Assembly: GCF_037325665.1 (NCBI RefSeq) | Contig: NC_090253.1 | Span: forward strand, 3,727,867 to 3,791,866 | DNA from: Littorina saxatilis | Lineage: Eukaryota > Mollusca > Gastropoda > Littorinimorpha > Littorinidae | Length of the DNA stretch: 64,000 bases | Reading direction: 5' to 3' | Shown: in pieces, positions 53,476 through 64,000 of the stretch | Layout: each line of letters opens with the position of its first letter | Position numbering within the stretch: the first letter of the stretch is position 1 | Notes under the pieces: model-generated | Databases searched by the model: none | What the model was told of the DNA's origin: nothing | What the model saw: only the letters and a program-made list of their open reading frames with translations | Translations under genes and position numbers: made by a program

Positions 53476-55081
53476 CTCATTCTTTGGCTCACGTAAGTGT
53501 AGCCTATGCGATCGTAACTTTGTCTGTTTGTGCGTGTGTGCGTGTGTGTGTGTGTTTGTTTGTGCGTGTGTATGTCTGTGGTAGAAACTTTAACATTTCG
53601 TCATTTGAAGACGTCACATTATGACGTAAGAGGGTTAGACGTCACGCGAAGGAATTACTGAAAGTCTCGGTCATTGTTATTTTGAGCGGGCCGAGACTAG
53701 TTGGCAGTCGTGTCCCTGTAAGTAGGCTACATGCAGACAGACAGATCTAGATCTAGTGTCTCGCTTTCTTGCACAGTGTCACCTATGCTTACTGTGTGTG
53801 TGTGTGTGTGTATGTGTGACGGAGTGATTGAGTTTGTGTTACTGTTTGTCGCCTCTTGTTTCTTTATCTTTTCTTTTCTTTGATCTCTGGTTGGATGGTT
53901 TGTCATTGTCTTTTTGTTTGGTCGGTTGGTTGGTAACTTTCGTAGGTTTTGCTGAGAGAAAGGACACGACTTGTTCACTTAAATAAAGGGTTGCTTGTGG
54001 AGGCTTTACCGTTTATGTATGTATCCCTCAACATTTGATGTCATGATTTCAATATTTCTTCGATAAATGTTTCAAAAATGACCTTAGCAAATGAGTGATA
54101 TTTTTTTTTACTCTGGCTAAGAGCAGTGCCAGTCTTTCAATCAATAGTCAAGATGTTCTTTGGGGTTGGCAATCAGTAAAATGCCAAAACTTATTTTCAA
54201 ATCGCTGAAAATGTTGCCATCATTTTGGCAAAATTGACAAACATTTTCACGATGGGGGAAAGGTGACATCAAGAACTGCCAAGTATTGTCAAAGACATGA
54301 ACATGTATGGCTATTTTGGCAAATGTGTACCCTTGCACAGGTGCTTCAGGTCAAACTGCTGATCCGACTGCAATTTTTGCAAAATTTTTGTTGTTTCTCG
54401 CGAAGGACAGTATTGCATTGAGTTTCTGTATTTTAGCCCATTGAAAGTCTACAGGTGCATTTTGACCGATACAAAAATACATGTATGCAGACAGACCAGT
54501 GATATCAAATGTTTTTAATCATTTTTCACTTGGTAGCTAGCAAAAGAGTAGCATTGGTTTGTCAGGATCAACACTTCTCAGTGAATGGAGAGATCGAATT
54601 AGTTTCCTAGTTCAGTAGTTGGCTGGTTGTTGATTTGTTGGCTGGTTGGCTACAGTAATTTGGAAATGCATGTGTTCATTGGTGGGTCTTTATGTTTTCC
54701 CTTAATGTTTTGTACTTATTTATGCTCGCTGTTTTCTTGGTCAGAAAAGAAGCTGGCTGCAGCAGGTGTGTGTCCATGTGGTAATAAAGTTGGTATTTCA
54801 CTTGTATTGTTGCAAGTGAAGGTTTCGGTTTTTAAACACAGATGAGATTTGTCCACCTTTCGGAGGAATTTCTCCATTTTAGCTTCAACTGGTATCCAGT
54901 TTAGTATGAAAATTTTGAACAGTTTTATTCAATCAGTGAACAGCGCTATGGTCATGCACGAATCATTGCCTGTTTTCTCTTCATGAAGGGTTAAGAAAAT
55001 CTACAGAAATCTTGACATTTTATTCTTCTAATTTTGAAAAGTATTCCTTCCCTTTTTGCCATTGCACACTCTCATCTCTAT
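53476..55081. other. gene-free stretch
   Basis: GT-rich at 53530-53580 and 53790-53818, with an AATAAA at about 53982 that could serve the upstream gene. A short exon-like stretch (GGTCAG|AAAAGAAGC...CAGCAG|GTGTGT, about 54746-54768) follows 54740 but gives no convincing continuation. Nothing else recognised. Confidence 0.4.
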
Positions 55082-55590
55082 TTAAAGGTACTGAACTTGT
55101 CAAATCCAGGTGCACGGAGCCCCTGGGGCTTTTAGTCATACCTCAGGCAGCTATCCGTTAGAAGAACTACCAAGTTTCATTGACTTACACCCAAAGAGTC
55201 AAGAACTGCGATTTTTTTTACGAATTAATTTCGTACTCGGACCCGGCTGGTCTTGGCATATTTTTGGATCTAAATTTAGATCAGGTAGATCACCACATCA
55301 TGCACAAAAAGACACAGCACTAGCAAACTATGTCAGACGTCATCATGAGTTTGTGTAAAACAAAATGGAGGCCGGAATCACTCAGTTGAATCGAACTCCG
55401 ACCAAACACCACGTAATAACTAGGTTAATTTATGCACTCGCGTGAACAAGAAACTGTCGAGCTTCACAGATGTCGTCGTTGGGTAGTTTTGGGGTTGTTT
55501 TACTACCATAGGAGGATTTTTGAACTGTAAATGCACTCAGCTGCAACAAAAACGCAAAACGAAGGCTGTGAGCTGCACTGTGCCTTTAAG
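55082..55590. mobile_element. MITE family D, second copy
   Basis: Same sequence as 43652-44159 from TTAAAGGTACTGAACTTGTC to GCACTGTGCCTTTAAG, with scattered differences. Confidence 0.8.
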
Positions 55591-57060
55591 TTTCAATAGT
55601 TGCAGCGCTTATACTTCAACTATTAGTATTACACTCATGCACAAAGGTTTTCTGTTTTGAATATACATGTATATGTGGTTGTGTATGCCGTATGAACAAT
55701 AATTGGTTAAAAGGAAAGAGGCATGCAGGGGGTGAGGGTGGGGGTTAGGATGATACCAAGGTTTCAAGGTTTTCAAGGTTTTATTTTGGCTTTAGGCCCA
55801 TAGGGCGTTTTAAGCTAACAAAATACACAGTTAAATCACACATTCACACACATGCACAATGAGAGTGCACACAGGCACAGCAAACAGTGATCTTAAGTAA
55901 GCAACAAAAGAAAACAAAACACACAAACAAACAAAAACAACATCACCACTAACTAGAAAACTTATCAACAGGAGTAGCCTCCTTTAGGATTATTTTTTCC
56001 TCGTCCAAAAACAAAAACTACAACTATCAATATTGAGACCCAAAAAAAGCAACAACAAAAACGAGCCAACAAACAAATAAACAAAAACCATAAGATCAAC
56101 AACAAGATATGGATGCACCATCAGGGTTGTATGTTTATTTCCATTCACCTTGGAAGGAAGTTCAAGGTCGCCCATAGCCTGTCACAGCCTGCACGTGTGA
56201 AAGAAAGTTTTTTTTAAAAATTGCAGTCATTTTGGTTTGGTTCAATTCCGCTGGAAGACAGTGTTGAATATAGTTAGAGATCGTATGAGGACACATCGAA
56301 GTTGACTTTAGTTTCACCCTTGTCAGTCAATAAACCACACTGCGTACTTTGTTGACCATTAAAAAACAAAAAAACAAAAACTGTCTTCTGGTAAGTCAAT
56401 GCCGTGCTGATGTTTCACAATGTTTCACTTACCTCTTACTTCCCATGCATCTGCTCAGGCCTTTTCAAGACAATTTTCCGTTACTGTGTTTTGCAGTTTG
56501 TCTCTTTGCAATCAGATCTTATGTATACCTTATTTGTTAACAACAAACATCTAGCATGTGCAGAGACATTTTTCTGTTTACTGTGGAGGCAGAGGTTGCT
56601 TACGGTTGTATCATCGAGCAAGAAGGGGGATAGATATAACATTTTTTATTAAGCAATTCACAGGGAAAAAACTGACACCGGACCAACCAAGATATGATGA
56701 ATCGAAGGTGATGCAGGGTACGTTGGATCCAAGAGTAAAGCAAGGGATGGTCAGGTGGGTCCACGGGTAAATGTGGATCCAATGATGATGGACCAAAGGC
56801 AAGGGATGGTGGGTCCACGGGTAAATGAATCAAGGAGATGATAACCCAAGGGTAAATGAGTCCAAGAAATGACTTAATGACTTAATGAAGGTAAACGGAC
56901 CCAAGGATGATGCATTCAAGGAGAAATACATCCGAGGGATGCTATTTCAAGGCTAAATCTGAGTCAGAGATGATGAACTGAAGGTAAATTGACCCAAAGG
57001 ATGGTGGATCCAAGGGATGGATCGAATACATGTACTATCTGCTAAAAGGCTTCGCGTGCG
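55591..57060. repeat. gene-free; degenerate tandem repeat at 56690-57030
   Basis: A run of imperfect ~40-bp units built on GGTAAATG(N)CCAAGG(A)TGATG fills about 56690-57030. Sequence 55591-56689 includes an A-rich stretch (55850-56110) and no exon that I can support. Confidence 0.6.
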
Positions 57061-58303
57061 TGCGTGTGTGAGAGAGAGAAAGAGAGAGTGGGTGAGATAG
57101 AGAGAGAGAGAGGGAGAGAGAGGTACGACGGATTTGACAAATCACGTCATTTTTTTGTTACACGTGCCCGTGTCTGTCGTCAGAGTTTCCAGGTTCTTGA
57201 TACAGACGAGATTGGCCAGTGATTGTGCCAGGCAATTTTTAAACCCGTATCGCATTTGGACGAAGTTTGTATATTGGGTTTTTTGTCCGCACGTGTCTAT
57301 GTCTGTCGTTCTAGTTTTGGGGTGAAAGGTAGGCCTATTGGATACACAGAGTCAGAGGTAGGCCTATTGGATACACAGAGTCAGAGGCTGTAGAGTATAT
57401 ATATATGTGCACTATACAGTCTCTGACAGAGTTAAGCCTATGATCGCGCGAGGCCTTTTTCAACCCCGGCAAAATTTCTCTAGCAGTATGCGAATTCTGG
57501 CTCTCATGCAAAAAAAGGTCACCCAATTTGACAGCGACCAAATCCAGTTAGTACAACAAATACAACATAGTTTTACGGAAGCAAATTCGTCAAACAAAGT
57601 ATGAAAAGGTATTCATGACTGACTGATCTGTTGCAGATCAGTTTTTCTTTTTGGTATTTTAACAAAAGTATTTACCAGTACAAGGTACTAGGAATTGCTG
57701 GTATGCGCGATCCCTGGTCCCTGCGCATGGTATCAATTCTAATTAGCTCAGATTTGATTCGTGTTGATTCTCAGTGTAAGGTTCTCTTTTCTTTGACTTA
57801 GTTGAATTTTGATAGCCTGGCCGTAGTATGACCTTTCTGGGGGTTTTCTGGGACACGAGTAAATTAGTTATGAGTTACATAGCTTCTGTTATCAGCTTAA
57901 ATAGTCTTTTCTATCTTCCTGTCGCCCTGGTCTCTTCGCGGTGCGTAGTTTTCCACCGGCCATTGGGGCAAATAAGGAAATTGAAAGTTGAGGGCATGTT
58001 CCCCTTCCACGGGCTTTCCACCCCTGTACTAGTCAGTAACCTTGAAAAGTCTGCACCGAGTGAATAGATACAGCCGCCTCCGTAGCTTGCACCAGAAACC
58101 AAGACCAACGCTAGCTACATTGTGTAGACCCAGTCATTCGAGGACGTTGAAAAATTTCCATACGCACGTGACCTTTTTATTTTTTTTATTTTTATTTTTA
58201 TTTTTTTAAAGTCAAGAAGTATAATCTGAGTTGTGCGCCTTGGTGAATCCCTCACGTCATATTCATCAATAAGTCGAAGGAACACGTTCGTTTAAAATGT
58301 TTT

Positions 58304-58397
<94 letters not shown>

Positions 58398-58429
58398 AAC
58401 CGAAACGGGTCGAGCTGGGTTGCTAAACC
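57061..58429. other. gene-free; GA microsatellite
   Basis: GA-rich at 57069-57120, a 30-bp tandem pair around GTAGGCCTATTGGATACACA (57329-57386) and (GA)n at about 58307-58396. No coding evidence. Confidence 0.5.
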
Positions 58430-58890
58430 GATGTTTTTTTCATTCTGAGCACACGTTTAGAGTAAACATAACATATCTATATATTTTCGGATATTTTTCA
58501 GGTAAAGATAAGAAATGCAATGCAATCATTATTAAAAATTTGAGATAAAAATAGATTTTAATGACAACTTTAATGAGCTAACTAATTGATTATTTTTTAA
58601 GCTTCCACGCTGAAATGCAATCCCACCGTCCTGATTGAGCCAAATATTGCAAGACTATAATTTCAATCAATTTGGCGGGTTGAAAATGAGGTCGTCACAG
58701 TGCCGCCTTAACTTTCACTAAAAGCCGGATATGACGTCATAAAGTACATTTATTGAAAAGATATAACAAATGTCGGGATATTGTCAGGAAGATCTCACAT
58801 GCAAGGTTTCATAAATACCAGTCGGTTAGTTTTTTAGGAATCGCTGTGCACGCTAAGAAACGCACACATACATATTGCACCATCCGACCC
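58430..58890 (-). mobile_element. partial family A repeat, reverse orientation
   Basis: Blocks GAGTAAACATAACATATCTA, CTGAAATGCAATCC, CACAGTGCCGCCTTAACTTT and GGATATGACGTCATAAAG in the order expected of a reversed copy. The 5' 'CTTACGCGAC' end is missing and the copy is quite diverged. Confidence 0.7.
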
Positions 58891-59185
58891 TAGTATCGAT
58901 AAAAGGGTTCATCGACTTCGTAGTTTCAATTTCTTATTTTCGCTTGCTCGCCGTTTTTGGGCCGCGCGCCACATCTCACCAGTCTCACTATGTGACGGTT
59001 TACCTCAGTTATTTTAATCCTGGTGCATGGTATGGCGTTGTGGGGCAGTGGGCAGCGACAGCTTGCCGGTGGCAAGAGTTCATCGTTATCGTGACAACGA
59101 ACTTTCGTGTGTGACAAAATTGTCCCAAAGCACTGTTAGTGCGTTGGTCTCTTTATCAAGTTGGAAACACATGTAAGAAATGTTA

Positions 59186-60242
59186 AAGGCACAGTAAGCC
59201 TCCCGTAAACCATCACAGAGCTCCCCGAGCGTCTACATACAGTACAAGCATACTTCCATTTGAACGCTCACCGAACGGGAACATCCTGGCTGCTTTCTGT
59301 CGAGCGTGAGAAATTTTCAAAGAATTTATTTTCGTGGACTTGGTCTTCTACAACAATGGCGCCTCGTTTTGGTGTTGGACGGCTGTTATGATACCGGAAA
59401 TCACGCCCGGACAGTAAGCCTCCCGTAAACCATCACAGATACTGTCAGGCTTTTACACACAGTACAAACACCCTTCCATTTGAACGCTCACCAAACGGGA
59501 ACATCCTAGGTGCCCTACGTAAAGAGCGAGCAATTTTTTAAAGAATTAACTTTGCAGATTGTCTCGAACACTTTTTGGACCCATCCTGAACTCAGGTCAA
59601 ACATGAGTTATACTTCCCTTCGGGTCTCATTCTATCGATGTAAACTGGCGATAGCCGTGAATCGATGATTATCAAAATGTTTTTGGACCATGGTGCGTTT
59701 TTGCGCTAGACCTAACTTTTAAAATCTAAATAATAAATTGACAGCTTGTTACACAAACATTCTTTTATCATAAAAGAATTCTTTTTTCATCAAGACAAGA
59801 TCAGTACAATTCGAAGTTGTGAAAGTTTGAAAAAAGAAAACCCGGAAGCAGGGTCACGCAAGGGTCGTAGCAGACGACGGTTTATCATGCATATCGCCGT
59901 TCCTCTCAACAGTCAAAAGCCATCGCTAGAGTTCTTGTGAACCACAGCCGTTTGTTTCGTGCATAAAAACGTGCTACTGTAAATAAGCTCACATCGAGTC
60001 GCATTCAAATAACTAACTGACGACTACATTGTGAAAAAGGGAAACTGGATCACACGGGTTCACGATGGCTCAGGGGTAAGATAAACCACGCAAAAATAAA
60101 TTCTTTGAAAATTGTTCGCTCTTTACGGAGGGCACCTGGGATGTTCTCAATCGGTGAGTGTTTAAATGAAAGGGTGTTTGTACTGTGTGTAAAAGCCTGA
60201 CCGTATCTGTGATGGTTTACGGGAGGCTTACTGTGCCTTTAA
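59186..60242. mobile_element. family B TIR element with a second family-B end inside
   Basis: AAAGGCACAGTAAGCCTCCC at 59186 faces GGGAGGCTTACTGTGCCTTT ending about 60240. A second, inner left end (ACAGTAAGCCTCCCGTAAAC at about 59412) matches the right arm better (GGCTTTTACACACAGTACAA). The structure therefore looks like one element inserted in, or recombined with, a relative. Non-coding. Confidence 0.7.
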
Positions 60243-60362
60243 GTCCTTTGTACTGGAAACTTGCATTCTCCCAGTAAGGTGATAATATTGTACTACGTTG
60301 CAAGCCCCTGGAGCAAATTTTTGGTTAGTGCTTTTGTGAACAAGAAACAATTGATTATCCCC

Positions 60363-60419
60363 GTCGCGATATAACCTTCGTGGTTGAAAACGACGTTAAA
60401 CACCAAATAAAGAAAGAAA
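60363..60419 (+). mobile_element. SINE 3' tail, second copy
   Basis: CGTCGCGATATAACCTTCGT ... AATAAAGAAAG, as at 44228-44282. Confidence 0.65.
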
Positions 60420-61376
60420 GTGCATGTGCTGAACGGTTTTCACGAGAAGAAGTGTGCCTTTAAACCATACATGTAGTAGAGGAAAACTTCCGCGACTCGA
60501 ACAAGACGCAGATTCGCCTGAGATGACTGTACACGAATATCATTTTCGCGTAGTCAGCAATTTTTGCTATCTCCTACCGGCATGCCAGCTGGTCAGGAAA
60601 TATTAGTCACCTTTAAGTGTCCAGTCAGTGTTACAGTCACTGGGACGTTGCAGGGTTGCTGCGTCATGTCGCTGTCTGAACACTTCGCCTGTACGCACTC
60701 CCAGTCTGGTATTGAGTTCTTCTCCCCCAGGTGTACCTGTGTTTTTGATCTTTCCCTAAATGTTGGTATGTGTGTTTGTTTGTAACTTGTTTTTGATTTT
60801 GGTTTCTTGTTTGTTTGTGTGTGTCCGTTTGGATGTTCTTGTGCAAACCGTTGTGAACTGTGAAATCTCCCTCTCTCTCTGTCTGTCTGTGTCTGTGTCT
60901 GTCTGTCTATCTCTCTGTCTGTCTCTGTCCCTCTATCTCTCTCCACCCCCCTCCCGTCCCCGCCTTCTCTAGTGTTTAAACCTTCTGTCGATACGCATTC
61001 CAGGATAAATGAAGTGAACTCCGCATAATAACTTTTACCATCTCGACCTCCCCCCCCCCCCCCCCCCCTTTGGCTCCAGCTTTTTGCGTTCCTGTTTTAC
61101 ACAAATAATATGGCATGGTACGACCTATGATGTCTGTCTGTCTGTTTCACAAGTATCCCATCAGTGCTCATATTTTGTATTGATCGAACTTGACCATAAC
61201 GTCTTTAGTAGCCATCTCAAATCACCACCACATCAGCCCACCCAAAAAAACACCACCACCACCACGAGATATACATGTCAGCATTTATTGATTGACGTCA
61301 GTTTATATGCTATCTTCCCAACGGGAGGTAACACGTGTGTTCTAATTGGGCCCACTTTGATTAATTGGCTTGCAAA

Positions 61377-61378
<2 letters not shown>
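60420..61378. other. gene-free stretch
   Basis: (TC/TG)-rich at 60868-60945, a poly-C run at about 61050-61067 and a (CAC)n patch at 61249-61263. Nothing coding. Confidence 0.4.
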
Positions 61379-61408
<30 letters not shown>

Positions 61409-61654
61409 GGGATGGGGAATGTGTGAGGGTCCAAACTTGACAGAGACAGCCAGACAGACAGACATCCAAACAGAGACAGCCAGACAAAGTAAAATACAGA
61501 GATTGGTACGGTCTTAGTTGTGGAGGTAAATGTAACACGAAGCGACTAGTGTCATTTATCACAGTATTATGAGTATGTCTATGCAAATTGTAAATGTGAG
61601 TAAAACAAAAACCCACCCACCCACACACATGTACAGACGATGGGGGGGGGGGGG

Positions 61655-61740
<86 letters not shown>
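61379..61740. repeat. poly-G tract and (GA)n microsatellite
   Basis: G run at about 61378-61406 and poly-G leading into (GA)n at 61641-61737. The associated frames are artefacts. Confidence 0.9.
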
Positions 61741-63530
61741 AAATCTGAGTGCGTGTCTGTGTGTGTCTCTTAGAATTCCTGACTGTCACTGTGTATCGCA
61801 CGCCGGTATAATTTATGTAACTCATTCTTGTACTGTACACATATAGTTCTGTCCGCAAACCGTCGCAACAGCTTGAGTGGCCACAGGTCAGCGAAAAGTA
61901 TGGTCGTTTACCTTGAGATTCCTCTGTGTACCCGATTAGTATCCGGTTTAGGTCAGGGATGGGGTGCTCGGGGTTACCTGTAGAGTGTTCTTAAACACCG
62001 AAAGTACATGACTCAACTCTCTTTCAAGTGACCTTGACGTTTTCTCGACTGTCTGAACTTTCACCCCTGGCGATTTAAGATAAGGTGAAGGTCGGCTTAG
62101 TTTCCATGTGAAACAGATACATGTTCCCCCAAGCTGTTTCCTATCCCTCAGTTGGGCAGCTTCGCAGTCGGTGATCCTGCTGGCGGTGAGCTCACCACAT
62201 CCTGTGACTCAGTGTTAGGTAGTGGTGGTGGTGGTGGTGGGGAGGGGGGGGGGGGGGGTTGAGTGGGACTTTGATGTGTGATTCCTGATTTCCAAATGTT
62301 CAACATTTTCTTTAGCTGCATTATTTTAGTTATTCATGAGTGGGTGGGTGGAGGGGATGGGCTAGTTCTAACTATGCATTAGATTATAAAATTGTATTCT
62401 GTGTAGACCCTTCCACCAGCATCTTAGACCACTCTTTGTACATTTTCTTTTAATAGATGATTGTCATTTGTTTTACCTCATGTCTGCCCTGCGTGTGATG
62501 GTGTGATCGTGACTGCTGTAGTGTGGGCGTGTGTGTGTTGGTGTGTATGTCGGTGTATGTGTGGGCGTGTGTGTGTGTGTGTCAGTGTGTGTGTGGGTGT
62601 GTGTGTGCGTGATTTTACCAACACTACGCGAAATTCCTTGTGCTTTAAATGTCTTTTAATGTCACTTGGCTCAATAAATACTGTATTCTGTATTCTGAAG
62701 AAGAAGTAGAAATAAAAACCTAAGTGGCCGTGGTAAAATATTTTAAAAAAGCAATAACAAAAAACCCAGTTTATATGACAAGTAAATAAACAACAAACAA
62801 ACCACCACCAACACCACCACCACCAACAACAACAACAACAACAACAACAACGCATGCACACTTTTCTGTTTCTATTAGCTTTCTTGGTGAATGCTGATGC
62901 AGATCAAACGTCGGCAATAATGCCGTTTTATTGTCTCAGGCTTCATGGTGTTCTTTTGCTGACGTTAATCTTGCTGACGTTAATCTTGCTGACGTTAATC
63001 TAGGTCTGCTGAAGACTCCACAGGCATGCAACTCATGCACAGCAGCCGTATTGGTGATATTCGTATTAATGATGATACTTCCCTTATGGCAGCCTTATTT
63101 TATTTGCATTCTTCAACTATATATTTAGCGAACTGCTGCTTATCTGCCACTGGATTGCAATTTATAATGTAGTACGTATATATTCTTTTTTTTATATGCG
63201 CTAACCACCTTCATCTTTCATATGTATCTACCGTTCTTTCCTCCCCCTCCATACCCCCGCCCTCTTCCTCCTGTTAGCTTTGTCTTATTCTTTCTGGTTT
63301 ACTTTAATTATGATTTGATCTAGATAGTTCCACAGTTTATTAGTAATGTCATGTCCGACATCATATTTGAGTTATTGTCCAACTACGTACGCAGGGCGCG
63401 TAATACTTATAGCAATCGCTTGAGTTCGTGTCCCTATTGTTTTGTCGTTGTGTTATTGTATCATGTTTGATTTAATAAAACATTGTTTAAACCAATGGCA
63501 GCAGATGGGGATTGGAAAATGGAGGCTACC
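61741..63530. other. gene-free; microsatellites
   Basis: (GGT)n then a G run at about 62221-62259, (GT)n at 62525-62610, a 'CTGTATTCTGTATTCTG' tail at 62680, (ACC/AAC)n at 62805-62850 and a three-copy CTTGCTGACGTTAAT repeat at about 62955-63000. No gene supported. Confidence 0.5.
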
Positions 63531-63534
63531 TGCA

Positions 63535-63965
63535 CGTGACTTCCAGTTGATGGTGTAATATAATATATATGCTCCTTTCATCAGTGTGGCGGATCATTTT
63601 CTATCACAATAAGAAATTCCTCCGAGGTAGGAAAAACACCCCCGTTGGTCAAAGGGAAATAACCATTCTCACTGCCACCAACTGAGAAGGTTATTTCCCT
63701 TTGACCATTAACATGTCCCTCTATAAGTCCTTGTAGAATCTTAATCCACCAATAACTCCCTAACCGTGTGTTTGACTGGTTCCAATTTTTGTAAGGACCG
63801 TCTCAGGAATGTATAGAACCTGTTCACCAAGTTTGGTGACGATCGGTCCGTTCATTCTTGAGATCTATATGCGAACACAAACACACACCCAAACAAACAA
63901 ACACATCGAGCGAATCCTATACACACCCCTATACCGGGGGTGTAATAACCATTGTCAGCATCATG
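63535..63965 (+). repeat. interspersed repeat fragment at the right edge
   Basis: Contains an inverted pair (GTCAAAGGGAAATAACC at about 63638 / GGTTATTTCCCTTTGAC at about 63690) and a block GTTTGGTGACGATCGGTCCG ... CCCTATACCGGGGGTGTAAT. From memory this resembles a 3' end common in mollusc genomes. Probably a MITE next to a LINE/SINE tail. Confidence 0.45.
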
Positions 63966-64000
63966 CATCTACGTACATGTGACAAGATTTTTAACTTTTT

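Noticed and set aside
53140-53624. LVGWLVGWL / NQPTNQPT repeat proteins
   Set aside because: Direct translation of a (GGTT)n tetranucleotide tract, open on both strands.
54746-54770. A further exon for the mitochondrial-type gene
   Set aside because: Phase would allow it, but the peptide (KRSWLQQ) is short and unsupported, and the GTGTGT donor is in a GT-rich context.
62150-62195. A small exon (acceptor CCCTCAG at 62153, donor GTGAGC at about 62187)
   Set aside because: Splice signals look fair but the 34-nt stretch has no neighbouring exon or recognisable peptide, so chance is as likely.

Overview
This window looks like eukaryotic nuclear DNA from a marine invertebrate, most likely a gastropod mollusc. 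The protein-coding genes are split by spliceosomal introns. Intergenic and intronic DNA is full of microsatellites, minisatellites, homopolymer tracts and interspersed repeats. Several of these repeats match, from memory, families common in gastropod genomes: a tRNA-headed SINE, repeats ending in 'GCGCTATATAAAT', and a ~0.8 kb repeat starting near 'TTTAGTCAAG'. Naming a gastropod is inference; no organism-specific gene is present.

Four host genes can be supported. (1) 712-7029 (+): the 3' part of a multi-pass membrane protein of unknown family, with four phase-compatible exons. It is unusual because two of its own exon edges have been amplified nearby: a six-unit, 68-bp array of acceptor plus mini-exon plus donor at 2276-2683, and an array of last-exon fragments at about 7100-9790. 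(2) 21024-26194 (+): a TIR-domain protein with a long disordered tail. The first-exon stop overlaps a splice donor, and a phase-matched second exon adds an SH3-type proline motif; an antisense LINE lies in the intron. (3) 43311-49225 (-): a complete four-exon CD2BP2 orthologue (spliceosomal U5 GYF-domain protein, about 364 aa). (4) 49576-52866 (+): a small three-exon protein that looks mitochondrial and single-pass, divergently paired with CD2BP2 across about 350 bp.

The rest is mobile and repeated DNA. 1-700: MITE-like elements. 1249-1976: a perfect 30-bp tandem array. 7331-9302: a long-TIR element with exact 8-bp target duplication holding two smaller TA-flanked elements. 11014-11881: three minisatellites. 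14.5-17 kb: fold-back elements. 19.5-20.4 kb: a repeat rich in TCAAGGTCA motifs. 27341-27951: a deletion derivative of a mariner-like transposon whose transposase start lies in both TIR arms. About 30.5-34.6 kb: a fossil DIRS-like tyrosine-recombinase retroelement, split by a 5'-truncated LINE. 36882-37561: a young miniature LTR element. 39655-40116: a SINE with 12-bp target duplication, itself split by a MITE. 41263-42831: a nearly full Tc1 element (DD34E) with one frameshift. 53-64 kb: repeats and no gene that I can support.

The genes do not form an operon or pathway. The only functional pairing the layout suggests is the divergent CD2BP2/mitochondrial-protein promoter, which has an ETS/GABP-like site.
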